This document shows positions 1-8,127 of a DNA stretch of 64,000 nucleotides, piece by piece (position 1 is the first letter of the stretch; the number at the start of each line of letters is the position of its first letter). This stretch comes from Saprospiraceae bacterium (GTDB lineage: Bacteria; Bacteroidota; Bacteroidia; Chitinophagales; Saprospiraceae): the NCBI GenBank assembly GCA_028285545.1, contig JANQPA010000089.1:1-64000 (forward strand). The letters are read 5' to 3'. The notes beneath the pieces were generated by a model that was given only the letters and a program-made list of their open reading frames with translations, had not been told where the DNA came from and made no database searches. The translations under genes and the position numbers were made by a program.

Positions 1-1719
1 ATTGGCATTGCCAGCGCCATCTGTATTGACAGTAGTAAAGCCAAGATAGGTTTCTCCTTCTCCAAAATTATCTGTTTGAGCTGTCCCCGACTGATCTCCG
101 TTACAAACACTATTGGCAAAAAACTCAAGGCGAAAACCATTGGTATTAGAAGTACTGTTGAAACTGCCATCGATCACCACAGAGTTGCCAAAATAACCAG
201 CTGTAGTTAATACTGGATAGTTTTGGAAGTTATTAGGGCTACCATCCACATCCATATCATCATTTGGCGTCACCCCATCGCCAGGTAAAGAATTATCTAA
301 CACGTCATTAATAGATTCATCTAAATCAATTCCTAAAGCACCATTATTAAAGATGGAATTCCCTAAAATTGAAACCCCGGCAACAGGCTCGTTAAGCCCT
401 CGTTCGGAAACCAAAACGCCCGCACTATTATTATAAGCGATCGTATTACCTTCTCCGCTTTCTTCTCCACCAATAAAAATATCATCAAGAGGTCCTTCTC
501 CAATTACCAGGCCATGAATATTGGGAAGTGGATCACCATTGGCGTTCAATCCAATTGTATTGCCACGAACAAAAATCTGTTCAGCAAGGCCATCAATCAA
601 AATGCCCGCACCTAGATTACCTGCCACCAGATTGGCCTGTCGAGGTTCGGATCCCCCAACATAGATATTCCTGGAAAATATATTTCCAAGAGAAGAACCA
701 TCAAATTCCATACCATCCGTATTGGGGATAGCAAAAAGCCCAGTACTGTCCGTTCCAACATAATTGCCATATACCTTAATATTATTAGATCCAGCATCGA
801 CTTCAATTCCTTCATCTCGATTCCCCGAAGCAATATTTCGGGCCCCAGGATCGGTACCACCTATGGTCCAGTTTTTGGCAAATCTTCTAATGTCCATACC
901 ATCACCATTGGGGATTGCAAATTGGGCATCCACCTCGGTCCCAATGAAATTACCCTGCACCAAAACAGTTTCAGAAAAATTATTTTCATCGCCATCTGTG
1001 CCAATACCATTGCTGCTATTTCCGGAAATTAGATTCCGGGCACTTACAGTGGTTCCTCCTATTAAATTATCATCGGAATCAAATTCGAGTGCCACTCCAT
1101 CTAATCTATTGCTTTTTGCCAATTTCCCTGTAACATTAGTACCAAGGAAGTTACATTGAATGACATTATTGCTACTGGAGGAAAGTAGAATGGCATTTTC
1201 ATCAAAAGAGTTGATAACCAAACCTCTTATGGTACTTCCACTGGCTGCAGTATTTAAAATAAGTCCATTTGCAGTACCAGCATTTGAGCCATCTATCTCA
1301 ATTAATAAATTAGGAGGCCAACCGTCACAATCTGCTCCAGGCTGAGTAAGTCCATCAATTATCACCGGATCAGAAATGATAGGAAGCTCAGATTCAGGTA
1401 GAATGCTATGAGGACCATTTCCTCCAATATTAAATTTGATTTCATCTGGAGTATCAGCATTGGCATTAGGATTGGCATTGGCATCCAAAATAGCCTGACG
1501 CAAAGATCCTGGACCAGAATCATCGGTATTAATTACCATAAACGTATTGGCAAGTACAGCCTTCGCCAATTCTGATGTTGTAGATTTTTCATTGCTTTCT
1601 TTTAATACACTTGAATCCGCTATTCTTTTAGTAGAAGGCCGGCTAATAAATGCAAAGGTCAGCAATGCCAAAATAGAAATGGAATAAAAGTAAGATCGGT
1701 TAAGTAGTCGTCTTTTCAT
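1..1719 (-). CDS. secreted beta-helix repeat protein (partial, runs off the left edge)
   Basis: The reading frame is open from the ATG at 1719 to the window edge, giving 573 codons without a stop. An N-terminal hydrophobic stretch (about residues 9-25) looks like a signal anchor or signal peptide. At residues 63-80 is a CSLREA-like motif (GSLRQAILDANAN), which typically precedes parallel beta-helix domains in surface proteins. The rest is rich in repeated turns of the type NLI-GNxxxGI, NYVGTDxTG and NTIGLNANG, as expected for stacked right-handed beta-helix coils. It is probably exported and surface-attached, and the missing C-terminus may carry a T9SS sorting domain, but that cannot be seen. 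Substrate or ligand unknown. Confidence 0.85.
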   Translation of the reverse strand, partial: MKRRLLNRSYFYSISILALLTFAFISRPSTKRIADSSVLKESNEKSTTSELAKAVLANTFMVINTDDSGPGSLRQAILDANANPNANADTPDEIKFNIGGNGPHSILPESELPIISDPVIIDGLTQPGADCDGWPPNLLIEIDGSNAGTANGLILNTAASGSTIRGLVINSFDENAILLSSSSNNVIQCNFLGTNVTGKLAKSNRLDGVALEFDSDDNLIGGTTVSARNLISGNSSNGIGTDGDENNFSETVLVQGNFIGTEVDAQFAIPNGDGMDIRRFAKNWTIGGTDPGARNIASGNRDEGIEVDAGSNNIKVYGNYVGTDSTGLFAIPNTDGMEFDGSSLGNIFSRNIYVGGSEPRQANLVAGNLGAGILIDGLAEQIFVRGNTIGLNANGDPLPNIHGLVIGEGPLDDIFIGGEESGEGNTIAYNNSAGVLVSERGLNEPVAGVSILGNSIFNNGALGIDLDESINDVLDNSLPGDGVTPNDDMDVDGSPNNFQNYPVLTTAGYFGNSVVIDGSFNSTSNTNGFRLEFFANSVCNGDQSGTAQTDNFGEGETYLGFTTVNTDGAGNAN

Positions 1720-1750
1720 GGTCGATTACGATTTGTTTTACTAGTAGCAG

Positions 1751-1808
1751 GTAGAAAGTAGAAGGCATAAGGACATCGTCATTCTACCTTCTACTTTTTA
1801 CTTTCTAC
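1751..1808. repeat. iterated-word hairpin (GTAGAAAGTAGAAGG type)
   Basis: The segment has GTAGAAAGTAGAAGG on the left and CCTTCTAC...ACTTTCTAC on the right, so the arms are reverse complements made of a repeated GTAGAAAG-like word. It lies just upstream of the beta-helix gene start. The same words recur at about 63320-63370. Confidence 0.6.
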
Positions 1809-1951
1809 TATTCGGTCGTCTAAGTATTAATTACTGAAACTTTCAGGGTCCAAGCATAGTAAACCCTAAAAAATTCACATGAAATATTTTATAAAGTAAA
1901 ATTAAGTGATACCCAGAAAAGGGATTCTACCTATTCGTTCTAATATTCCAC

Positions 1952-4912
1952 CTATTGGGTATTTTGGTATTTTTTTCGGTATTGCCGTGGCGACATACCA
2001 TATTTTTCACCGAATATTCTGGAAAAGTATTTCAGGTTGGGATAGCCGACTTGGAAGCCTATTTCGGATATGCTTAAGTCAGATTTTTGCTCCAATAATT
2101 CTTTTGACTTTTGAAGTCGTATACTGCGGATAAAATGAGAGGTGGATTCCCCTGTGAGGGCTTTGATTTTTTTATATACTTTGCTCCTACTCATATTCAT
2201 ACTCTGGCAAAGTTCTTCCACTCCAAAAGATTCATTTTTTAAGTTCTTTTCAATTTCCTTTTGGATTAACTGAATAAAAGGATCTTCTAAAGGGTATCCA
2301 ATACTTAATTCCTGATTAGTGGCAGGGGTGGATAAAAGAGGACTTTCTAAAAAATGTAGGGCGGCCTCACTTTGTTGTTTTTGGGTTTCATTGGAAAAGG
2401 TAGGTTCTGGAATAGTATTATTTGAAGTTTTTCTCTGGAATTGATAATTTCGAAATAAAAACCCTCCCATGGTGATTAGGAAAAGAAATAATGATAATTT
2501 GAACCAGGAGGATTGGAAAAAACTTCTTTTTATTACAATAGGAATTTCCAAGGTGTTCTCAGAAAGTCTACCGCGAAAATCGCGTCCTCTAATAAATATG
2601 GAATAGTGTCCTGGAGCTAATTCCGGAATCTGAAGATTATGCTTATTCCCTAAATAGATCCATTGCTCCTCTACTCCATCTATCAAGTATTCAAAGGTGT
2701 TTTCTTCAGGATGAATATAAGAAGCCAATCTAAATTCCAGTTGAAGGCTTGACTTGTTTGCAGATAATTGAAGTGGGAATTTATTTTTAAAGTCTCTTTT
2801 TAGTATAGTATCTATTTCATTTTTTTTATCGAAAAAAGAAAGTTGCGATAAATACATTTTTGCCTTTGGCTGGCCTAAAAAATGATCTTTAATTTGTTTT
2901 GGCTCGATTATATTTAAACCTCGAATACCACCAAAGAGTAGCTGTCCATTCGCACTCTTTCCTGAGGACCAGCGATTAAATTCATTCTCCGAAAGTCCAT
3001 CTTCCTTAAAAAGAGAAGTTAACACCTGCCGATCTTTGTTCAATAGATTAAGTCCATAATAGGTGCTCACCCATAACATACCCTCCTTATCTTCCTGGAT
3101 TCCAACTACTTTATTATTTGATAGCCCCTTACTTTCATTTATGATTTCGACACTTCCTTTAGTTGGGTCATAAATATAGATGCCATTAAAAAGGGTACCC
3201 AACCACAAACGGCCATTATTTTCAGGATAAATGCACATGATTTGTTTGTCATTTCCTTGTCGGATAATATCCAGGTGTTTATAAGCCTTTTCTTGAGGAT
3301 TGATAAACCATAAACCTTCCTGAGAGGCCATCCAAATATTTTTACCTTCATCCACCCATACATCATTGCAATGCCCCTGAATATCCAGCACCTCTCCATC
3401 TTCGACTAAGGGTTTTAACTCTTGATTTAGATAATTATACAAATACACCTTATTATCTATTGAAACAAGGATCAGTTCCTTATCATGGTAGGCATAAACT
3501 TTTCCAATTTTGAGCCCTACTTCAAATACAGCAATTGAATCATTTTTATAATCATATTGATTTAAACCCACAAATCTCTTAGGAAACCAAATGAACTGAT
3601 TTTCAGTTTCGGCAAAGCTGGCATCAAATTTTGTTCTTACCAGCTTTTTATCAATATTTAGTCGAGAAATATCTTTTTGAAGTAAGTCAAATTTCCATAA
3701 ATGGCCGGCATCATTTGTGACCAAAAATTGATCATTATCCAGGTTAATCATTCCTCTATTACCTTGTTTATAATGATGTATCCCCGCTTTTAATGCAGGT
3801 TGAACAAAACATAAGCCCCTTTGAGTATTAAGAATTGCATGCTTAAAAAAGTTCTCACTTTGAATACTATTGGTCCGAAGTACCTTATTTGGTTTATTAG
3901 AAATTGAGTTTTTAATTATAGGAGTATAGTCCCAAAAACGGCCATTATTTTCCAGGAGTATGTATTTACAACCTGTCAATTCCGGATGAAAATAAACTAA
4001 TATAATATTCCCTTTTTCATCCCAATATATAGGAGGTTTTTTGTTACTATAAGCTCCCCTCCATGGTTCAGGTACAATGTCCAATTCTTTAAATGTAAAT
4101 GACTCAGGATTAAATAATATAGGATACTTTAACCACCTGTGGGCTATAAGAACAGTATGGTTTTGCCTTACTTTTAGGGTAATTGGATTTTTACTATTTT
4201 TTATAATTCCCTCCTCAAACGGAAGAAGAGTATGCAATGGAAAGGAGGCAGCTTTTTGTTCAGGTTCATTAAATTGAATTAAAGTAGTTGGATCGGAAAA
4301 AAACCAAAAATTATTTCCTTCTTTTTCTATCGGGAGGATCGCTTCACGGTCTAATAATTTAAGGTCATAATTATTAGGGTATTCCAGAATTTTTTCTACT
4401 TTTTCATTCAATAATCTAAATACCTGATGGGAAGAGGACGATAATAAATAAATGTAATACTGGCCATTTTCGTCCTGGATGAAATTTCTGATGGTTCCCT
4501 CATACTTTTCCAGGGAAATCAAACGAAAAGAATATTTTTCGGTATCAAAAAAGAAAATCTTTTTTTCTTCTTTTAGGTATCCATATAAATGCCCCTCCAG
4601 ATTCTGTTTAAGTAATTGAATTTTCGGTTGGATAGAATCTGTATTAGAATTGATAAAAATCCCTTGGTAATTTAGACCGTCAAACTGATAAAATGTGGAA
4701 GAGAATAAGTCTTTATCTGTGGGATTATACGCTAACCATAGCCTGCCATTATTATCCATGTGGGAAGATTCTGTACGAATAACTGGCAAACCCGATTCTT
4801 GATTATAAATATAGAAAAAGGAAGGTAAGATCACTCCCATAGAATCCTGGGAATAGCTTCCCAGAAAAAATAAAACGAATGCTGTAAGTAAAATCCCTCT
4901 TTTACCAGGCAT
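1952..4912 (-). CDS. membrane AraC-family regulator with regulator-propeller sensor
   Basis: A 986-residue protein with a signal-like N-terminus, then a long periplasmic part containing two-component-regulator propeller repeats (for example GRLWLGTLFNGIYIYD and EGMLWVSTYYGLNLL), a Y_Y_Y domain at about residues 737-795, one membrane helix near 797-818 and a C-terminal AraC-type helix-turn-helix at about 895-983. This is the layout of hybrid two-component systems (HTCS) of Bacteroidota, but there is no HisKA, ATPase or receiver module between the membrane helix and the DNA-binding domain; only about 75 low-complexity residues lie there. By inference it senses a ligand outside the inner membrane and passes the signal directly to a membrane-tethered DNA-binding domain. 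Its neighbours, a beta-helix protein and an M1 peptidase, are possible targets. Confidence 0.88.
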   Translation of the reverse strand: MPGKRGILLTAFVLFFLGSYSQDSMGVILPSFFYIYNQESGLPVIRTESSHMDNNGRLWLAYNPTDKDLFSSTFYQFDGLNYQGIFINSNTDSIQPKIQLLKQNLEGHLYGYLKEEKKIFFFDTEKYSFRLISLEKYEGTIRNFIQDENGQYYIYLLSSSSHQVFRLLNEKVEKILEYPNNYDLKLLDREAILPIEKEGNNFWFFSDPTTLIQFNEPEQKAASFPLHTLLPFEEGIIKNSKNPITLKVRQNHTVLIAHRWLKYPILFNPESFTFKELDIVPEPWRGAYSNKKPPIYWDEKGNIILVYFHPELTGCKYILLENNGRFWDYTPIIKNSISNKPNKVLRTNSIQSENFFKHAILNTQRGLCFVQPALKAGIHHYKQGNRGMINLDNDQFLVTNDAGHLWKFDLLQKDISRLNIDKKLVRTKFDASFAETENQFIWFPKRFVGLNQYDYKNDSIAVFEVGLKIGKVYAYHDKELILVSIDNKVYLYNYLNQELKPLVEDGEVLDIQGHCNDVWVDEGKNIWMASQEGLWFINPQEKAYKHLDIIRQGNDKQIMCIYPENNGRLWLGTLFNGIYIYDPTKGSVEIINESKGLSNNKVVGIQEDKEGMLWVSTYYGLNLLNKDRQVLTSLFKEDGLSENEFNRWSSGKSANGQLLFGGIRGLNIIEPKQIKDHFLGQPKAKMYLSQLSFFDKKNEIDTILKRDFKNKFPLQLSANKSSLQLEFRLASYIHPEENTFEYLIDGVEEQWIYLGNKHNLQIPELAPGHYSIFIRGRDFRGRLSENTLEIPIVIKRSFFQSSWFKLSLFLFLITMGGFLFRNYQFQRKTSNNTIPEPTFSNETQKQQSEAALHFLESPLLSTPATNQELSIGYPLEDPFIQLIQKEIEKNLKNESFGVEELCQSMNMSRSKVYKKIKALTGESTSHFIRSIRLQKSKELLEQKSDLSISEIGFQVGYPNLKYFSRIFGEKYGMSPRQYRKKYQNTQ

Positions 4913-5171
4913 TTTCTAAATCCTTTCTGTTTGTTTATAGAATTTGGTTTTAGCGCATATAAGTTTTTTGTGATGTATCCATACTTAGGCTTAGTAACAT
5001 CAAGGGATTTCAGATATTTAACAAAAATGCAATATTTCATTAAAAAATATCACATGCAACAGGGAAAATACAAAGTAAAGTAAATTTCTTTATCTGGACT
5101 TTAATTTTAACAAAGAAAGGCAAGGAAAAGTAAAAGGAGAACTTTCTAATGATTGATTGGAGTTTTTTAAG
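4913..5171. other. spacer upstream of the AraC-propeller gene
   Basis: Together with the hairpin at 5172-5226 this gap is 332 bases. It is A/T-rich and should hold the promoter of the minus-strand regulator gene. I find no coding sequence and no confident promoter box. Confidence 0.5.
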
Positions 5172-5226
5172 GAGATAGATAGAGATATGTAGAGACAATT
5201 TGTCCCTACATATCTCTATCTATCTC
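5172..5226. terminator. long perfect-arm hairpin after the M1 peptidase gene
   Basis: Two 21-base arms (5172-5192 and 5206-5226) are exact reverse complements built from iterated GAGATA/GATAGA words; a further GACA/TGTC pair closes the loop after one mismatch. It starts 18 bases beyond the stop codon of the minus-strand M1 peptidase gene, so it can act as a terminator or 3' mRNA stabiliser. A T-run on the minus strand is absent, so classical intrinsic termination is uncertain. Confidence 0.6.
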
Positions 5227-5244
5227 TACTTTTCTCCTTATTAT

Positions 5245-7611
5245 TTAAGGTTTAATCTTCTTCCCCTGTGCCTTCTGCATAGGATTCAGTTTTTCCTTAA
5301 ACTTATGAGATTTAAAGATCTGGAATCGGCTAGGCTCCGGCGCAATGTTGGGCCAGGTGTTATTATTTTCATCCACATCAGCTGTAACACGATCCGGATC
5401 CAAACGAATATTGGTCACTACTTTGTCTTTCATAAAGACTTTGGTAAACTTGTTCTCGTTCTTACGCCAGATTTCCACTGGTACCTTCTCCATTTCGGTG
5501 GTGCCATCCTCAAAGGTCCATTCTAATATCACCGGCATGACCAAACCTCCTTTATTGCTGAAGTGCAATTCATAGAAGTTTTTGTCGGCATATTTTTGCT
5601 TTTCCTTTTTGGAAAAAGTCTCATTATAGAGAATCATTGTGTTGGTCTGAACAGAATCTTCTGTTTCCCAAGGCTTATAAGTGGTATAAAAATCCTGTAA
5701 TTTTTTATCCTCCTCTACTTTGAACTTCATACCAGATTCTCTATTTCTTCTTTTAGAGATGTCATCAAAAGGTTTTTGAACCTTTTGAGTAAAGGATCGC
5801 TCTTGGGGCTCCGGATCATTTTCCATGTCTACCTTATACCAAACAGCACTATCAAGGGCGATATCTACTGCATCAATTCCATAAAACCAACCTCTCCAGA
5901 ACCAGTCCAGGTCAACTCCACTGGCATCTTCCATGGTACGGAAGAAATCAGCAGGAGAAGGATGCTTGAAGGCCCATCTTCGGCAGTACTCTTTAAAGGC
6001 AAAATCAAATAACTCTCTACCCATTATGGTTTCTCTAAGGATATTAAGGGCAGTAGCTGGTTTGGAATAGGCATTACTTCCATAGTCCAGTATATTTTCA
6101 CTGTTGGTCATTATGGGCTCCAGTTTGTTCTTTTCCTGCCCCATATAAGGTGCAATGGTATGAGCAGAACCCCATTGAGATGGGAAGTTGTTATCCCAGG
6201 CTTGTTCGGTTAAATACTGAACAAAACTGTTAATCCCTTCATCCATCCAAGCCCACTGACGCTCATCATTATTGATAATCATTGGGAAATAATTATGTCC
6301 TACTTCGTGGATAATAACCAGAAGAGCAGAGTTTTTAGCCTGCTCAGTGTAGGTACCATCCTCTTCTGCACGCCCTGGATTGAAACAAATCATTGGATAT
6401 TCCATTCCGCTGGCAGCTTCAACGGAAATGGCTACTGGATATGGATAAGGTATAGAAAATTCAGAGTAAGTCTTCAAGGTATGAGCTACCGCCTTGGTGG
6501 AATATTTATTATAAATAGGATAAGATTCTTTTGGATAATAGCTCATACACATTACTCTTTTTCCTTCCTCGGTAATGTGTGGCATAGCGTCCCAGATGTA
6601 CTTGCGACTAGCTGTCCAGGCAAAATCACGTACATTTTCAGCTTTATAAATCCAGGTTTGTGTTTCTTGGGTTTGCTTCTTTTTCTCCATTGCCTTGGCC
6701 TCGTCTAAAGTGACAATCTCTACAGGTTCAGAAGCAGTTTTGGCTCTTTCCCAACGAGAATACTGGGTAGGAGTAAGCATGTCCTTAATGTTCAGACATT
6801 CTCCGGTAGAACCTACCATATGGTCAGTGGGGACGGTCATTTTCACCACAAAATTTCCGAAAGTAAGGGCAAATTCCCCTCGTCCGGTAAATTGTTTGTT
6901 TTGCCAACCTTCCGCATCAGTATAGGCACAAAGGCGTGGGTACCACTGGGAAATGGTAAAAATGTAATTGCCATCTTTTTCAAAATATTCATATCCACCA
7001 CGACCACCATCAGGACCGTCTACTCTGTCGATTAGATTATAATTCCAGTCAATTTTGAAAGAAAAAGTCTCCCCTGTCTTTAAAGGTTGAGGTAAGTTAA
7101 TTCGCATGAGGGTCTGATTGATGGTATAGTTCAACTCATTGTCATTACCATCCGTTACTTTAGTGATGTTGCAGCCATATTTTTTCAACAACTCCTTTTT
7201 GTTGAGATTATTCAACTGAGATTCACTCATAAAACTATTGATGGAACTGCCATCTGCAAAATTGGCATCAGAAATTGGAGAGTGCTCATTTTCATCCAAT
7301 TGCAACCATAGGTATTTCAAGGTAGTGGGTGAATTATTATAATAAGTAATTAATTCAGATCCCTCCAGTCTTTGATTTTCGACATCCAAGGAACATTCAA
7401 TATCATAATCGGCACGTTGTTGCCAATATTCGGGTCCTGGGGCCCCATCCATTCCCCTATAAGCATTAGGATCAGGAAGTATGGTTCCCAATTGTTCAAA
7501 TTTATTACCGTGGTTCGAGGTATTTTGACTCCATGCAACCGGGGCAAGCAGACAAAAGGTTAAAACAAAAAAACAAAATCGCTGAAAGCCTTTGTTTATT
7601 TTTAAATTCAT
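5245..7611 (-). CDS. M1 family metallopeptidase (aminopeptidase N-like), exported
   Basis: The zinc motif HEVGH is at residues 435-439 with the third ligand Glu at 458 (WMDEG), the HEXXH-x18-E spacing of M1 peptidases. An upstream aromatic/glycine segment (SGMEYPMICF) matches the GxMEN-type exopeptidase motif loosely; GMEYP replaces GAMEN, as is common in the Bacteroidota M1 branch. The open frame extends to 7668, but I chose the ATG at 7611 because it begins a good signal peptide (hydrophobic core, then WSQ) while the upstream extension reads through a repeated spacer word. The mature enzyme of about 760 residues should act in the periplasm or at the cell surface on oligopeptides. Neighbours suggest no specific pathway. 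Confidence 0.9.
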   Translation of the reverse strand: MNLKINKGFQRFCFFVLTFCLLAPVAWSQNTSNHGNKFEQLGTILPDPNAYRGMDGAPGPEYWQQRADYDIECSLDVENQRLEGSELITYYNNSPTTLKYLWLQLDENEHSPISDANFADGSSINSFMSESQLNNLNKKELLKKYGCNITKVTDGNDNELNYTINQTLMRINLPQPLKTGETFSFKIDWNYNLIDRVDGPDGGRGGYEYFEKDGNYIFTISQWYPRLCAYTDAEGWQNKQFTGRGEFALTFGNFVVKMTVPTDHMVGSTGECLNIKDMLTPTQYSRWERAKTASEPVEIVTLDEAKAMEKKKQTQETQTWIYKAENVRDFAWTASRKYIWDAMPHITEEGKRVMCMSYYPKESYPIYNKYSTKAVAHTLKTYSEFSIPYPYPVAISVEAASGMEYPMICFNPGRAEEDGTYTEQAKNSALLVIIHEVGHNYFPMIINNDERQWAWMDEGINSFVQYLTEQAWDNNFPSQWGSAHTIAPYMGQEKNKLEPIMTNSENILDYGSNAYSKPATALNILRETIMGRELFDFAFKEYCRRWAFKHPSPADFFRTMEDASGVDLDWFWRGWFYGIDAVDIALDSAVWYKVDMENDPEPQERSFTQKVQKPFDDISKRRNRESGMKFKVEEDKKLQDFYTTYKPWETEDSVQTNTMILYNETFSKKEKQKYADKNFYELHFSNKGGLVMPVILEWTFEDGTTEMEKVPVEIWRKNENKFTKVFMKDKVVTNIRLDPDRVTADVDENNNTWPNIAPEPSRFQIFKSHKFKEKLNPMQKAQGKKIKP

Positions 7612-8127
7612 ATCACAAATTTTTATTAAAAATGTCAATTTCAATGGCAATGTCAATGGAAATGCCACTAAGCTGGTAAATTGAGATTGCAGTTCTCTAA
7701 GAAAATGGAATAAAAATAATAGCCTTACCCGTTTCTAGGTATTAAATTTCCTGCTTTTTTTCAGTAAAATCAAAGTTAGGCCAGCCTTTAATGCAACCAA
7801 GTTGCAAAAATAAAGTAATTAATAATAAGTTTTCGACAAAAAATGGCTTATCCGACATTTTCGAGATAAGCCATAATTACTTTTTTTATTTAAGAAAAAA
7901 TCCTGCTAAATTTTTATTTCAAACAGGAATGACCATTGAATACTTCTTTTTTAGACACTGACTTCGTACGCAGACTGTTACTGAACTCCACTGTCTTAGC
8001 TTGCACTGAATTGAACTTTTCTTACTTATTATAGCCAATGAATTCATAAAACAGATGATTTACTTTCAAGACACCATTTAATATTCCAAGCCTTGATTAT
8101 TGAGGTCGTTCTGCAAGACAAATTACA
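7612..8127. other. spacer between the GH13 and M1 peptidase genes
   Basis: This 516-base gap holds an iterated AATGTCAAT/AATGGCAAT-like word at 7631-7669 just upstream of the peptidase start, the hairpin at 7843-7874 and otherwise A/T-rich sequence. No open frame looks real. Confidence 0.5.
7843..7874. terminator. bidirectional intrinsic terminator
   Basis: A perfect 10-bp stem ATGGCTTATC/GATAAGCCAT with a 12-base loop. It is followed by T-rich sequence in both directions (six T on the minus strand, a T7 run slightly further on the plus strand). It probably ends minus-strand transcripts from the GH13 gene, although about 250 bases separate it from that stop codon. Confidence 0.65.

Noticed and set aside
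7612..7668. Upstream extension of the M1 peptidase reading frame
   Set aside because: It translates an iterated spacer word and would put the signal peptide inside the protein; the ATG at 7611 fits better.
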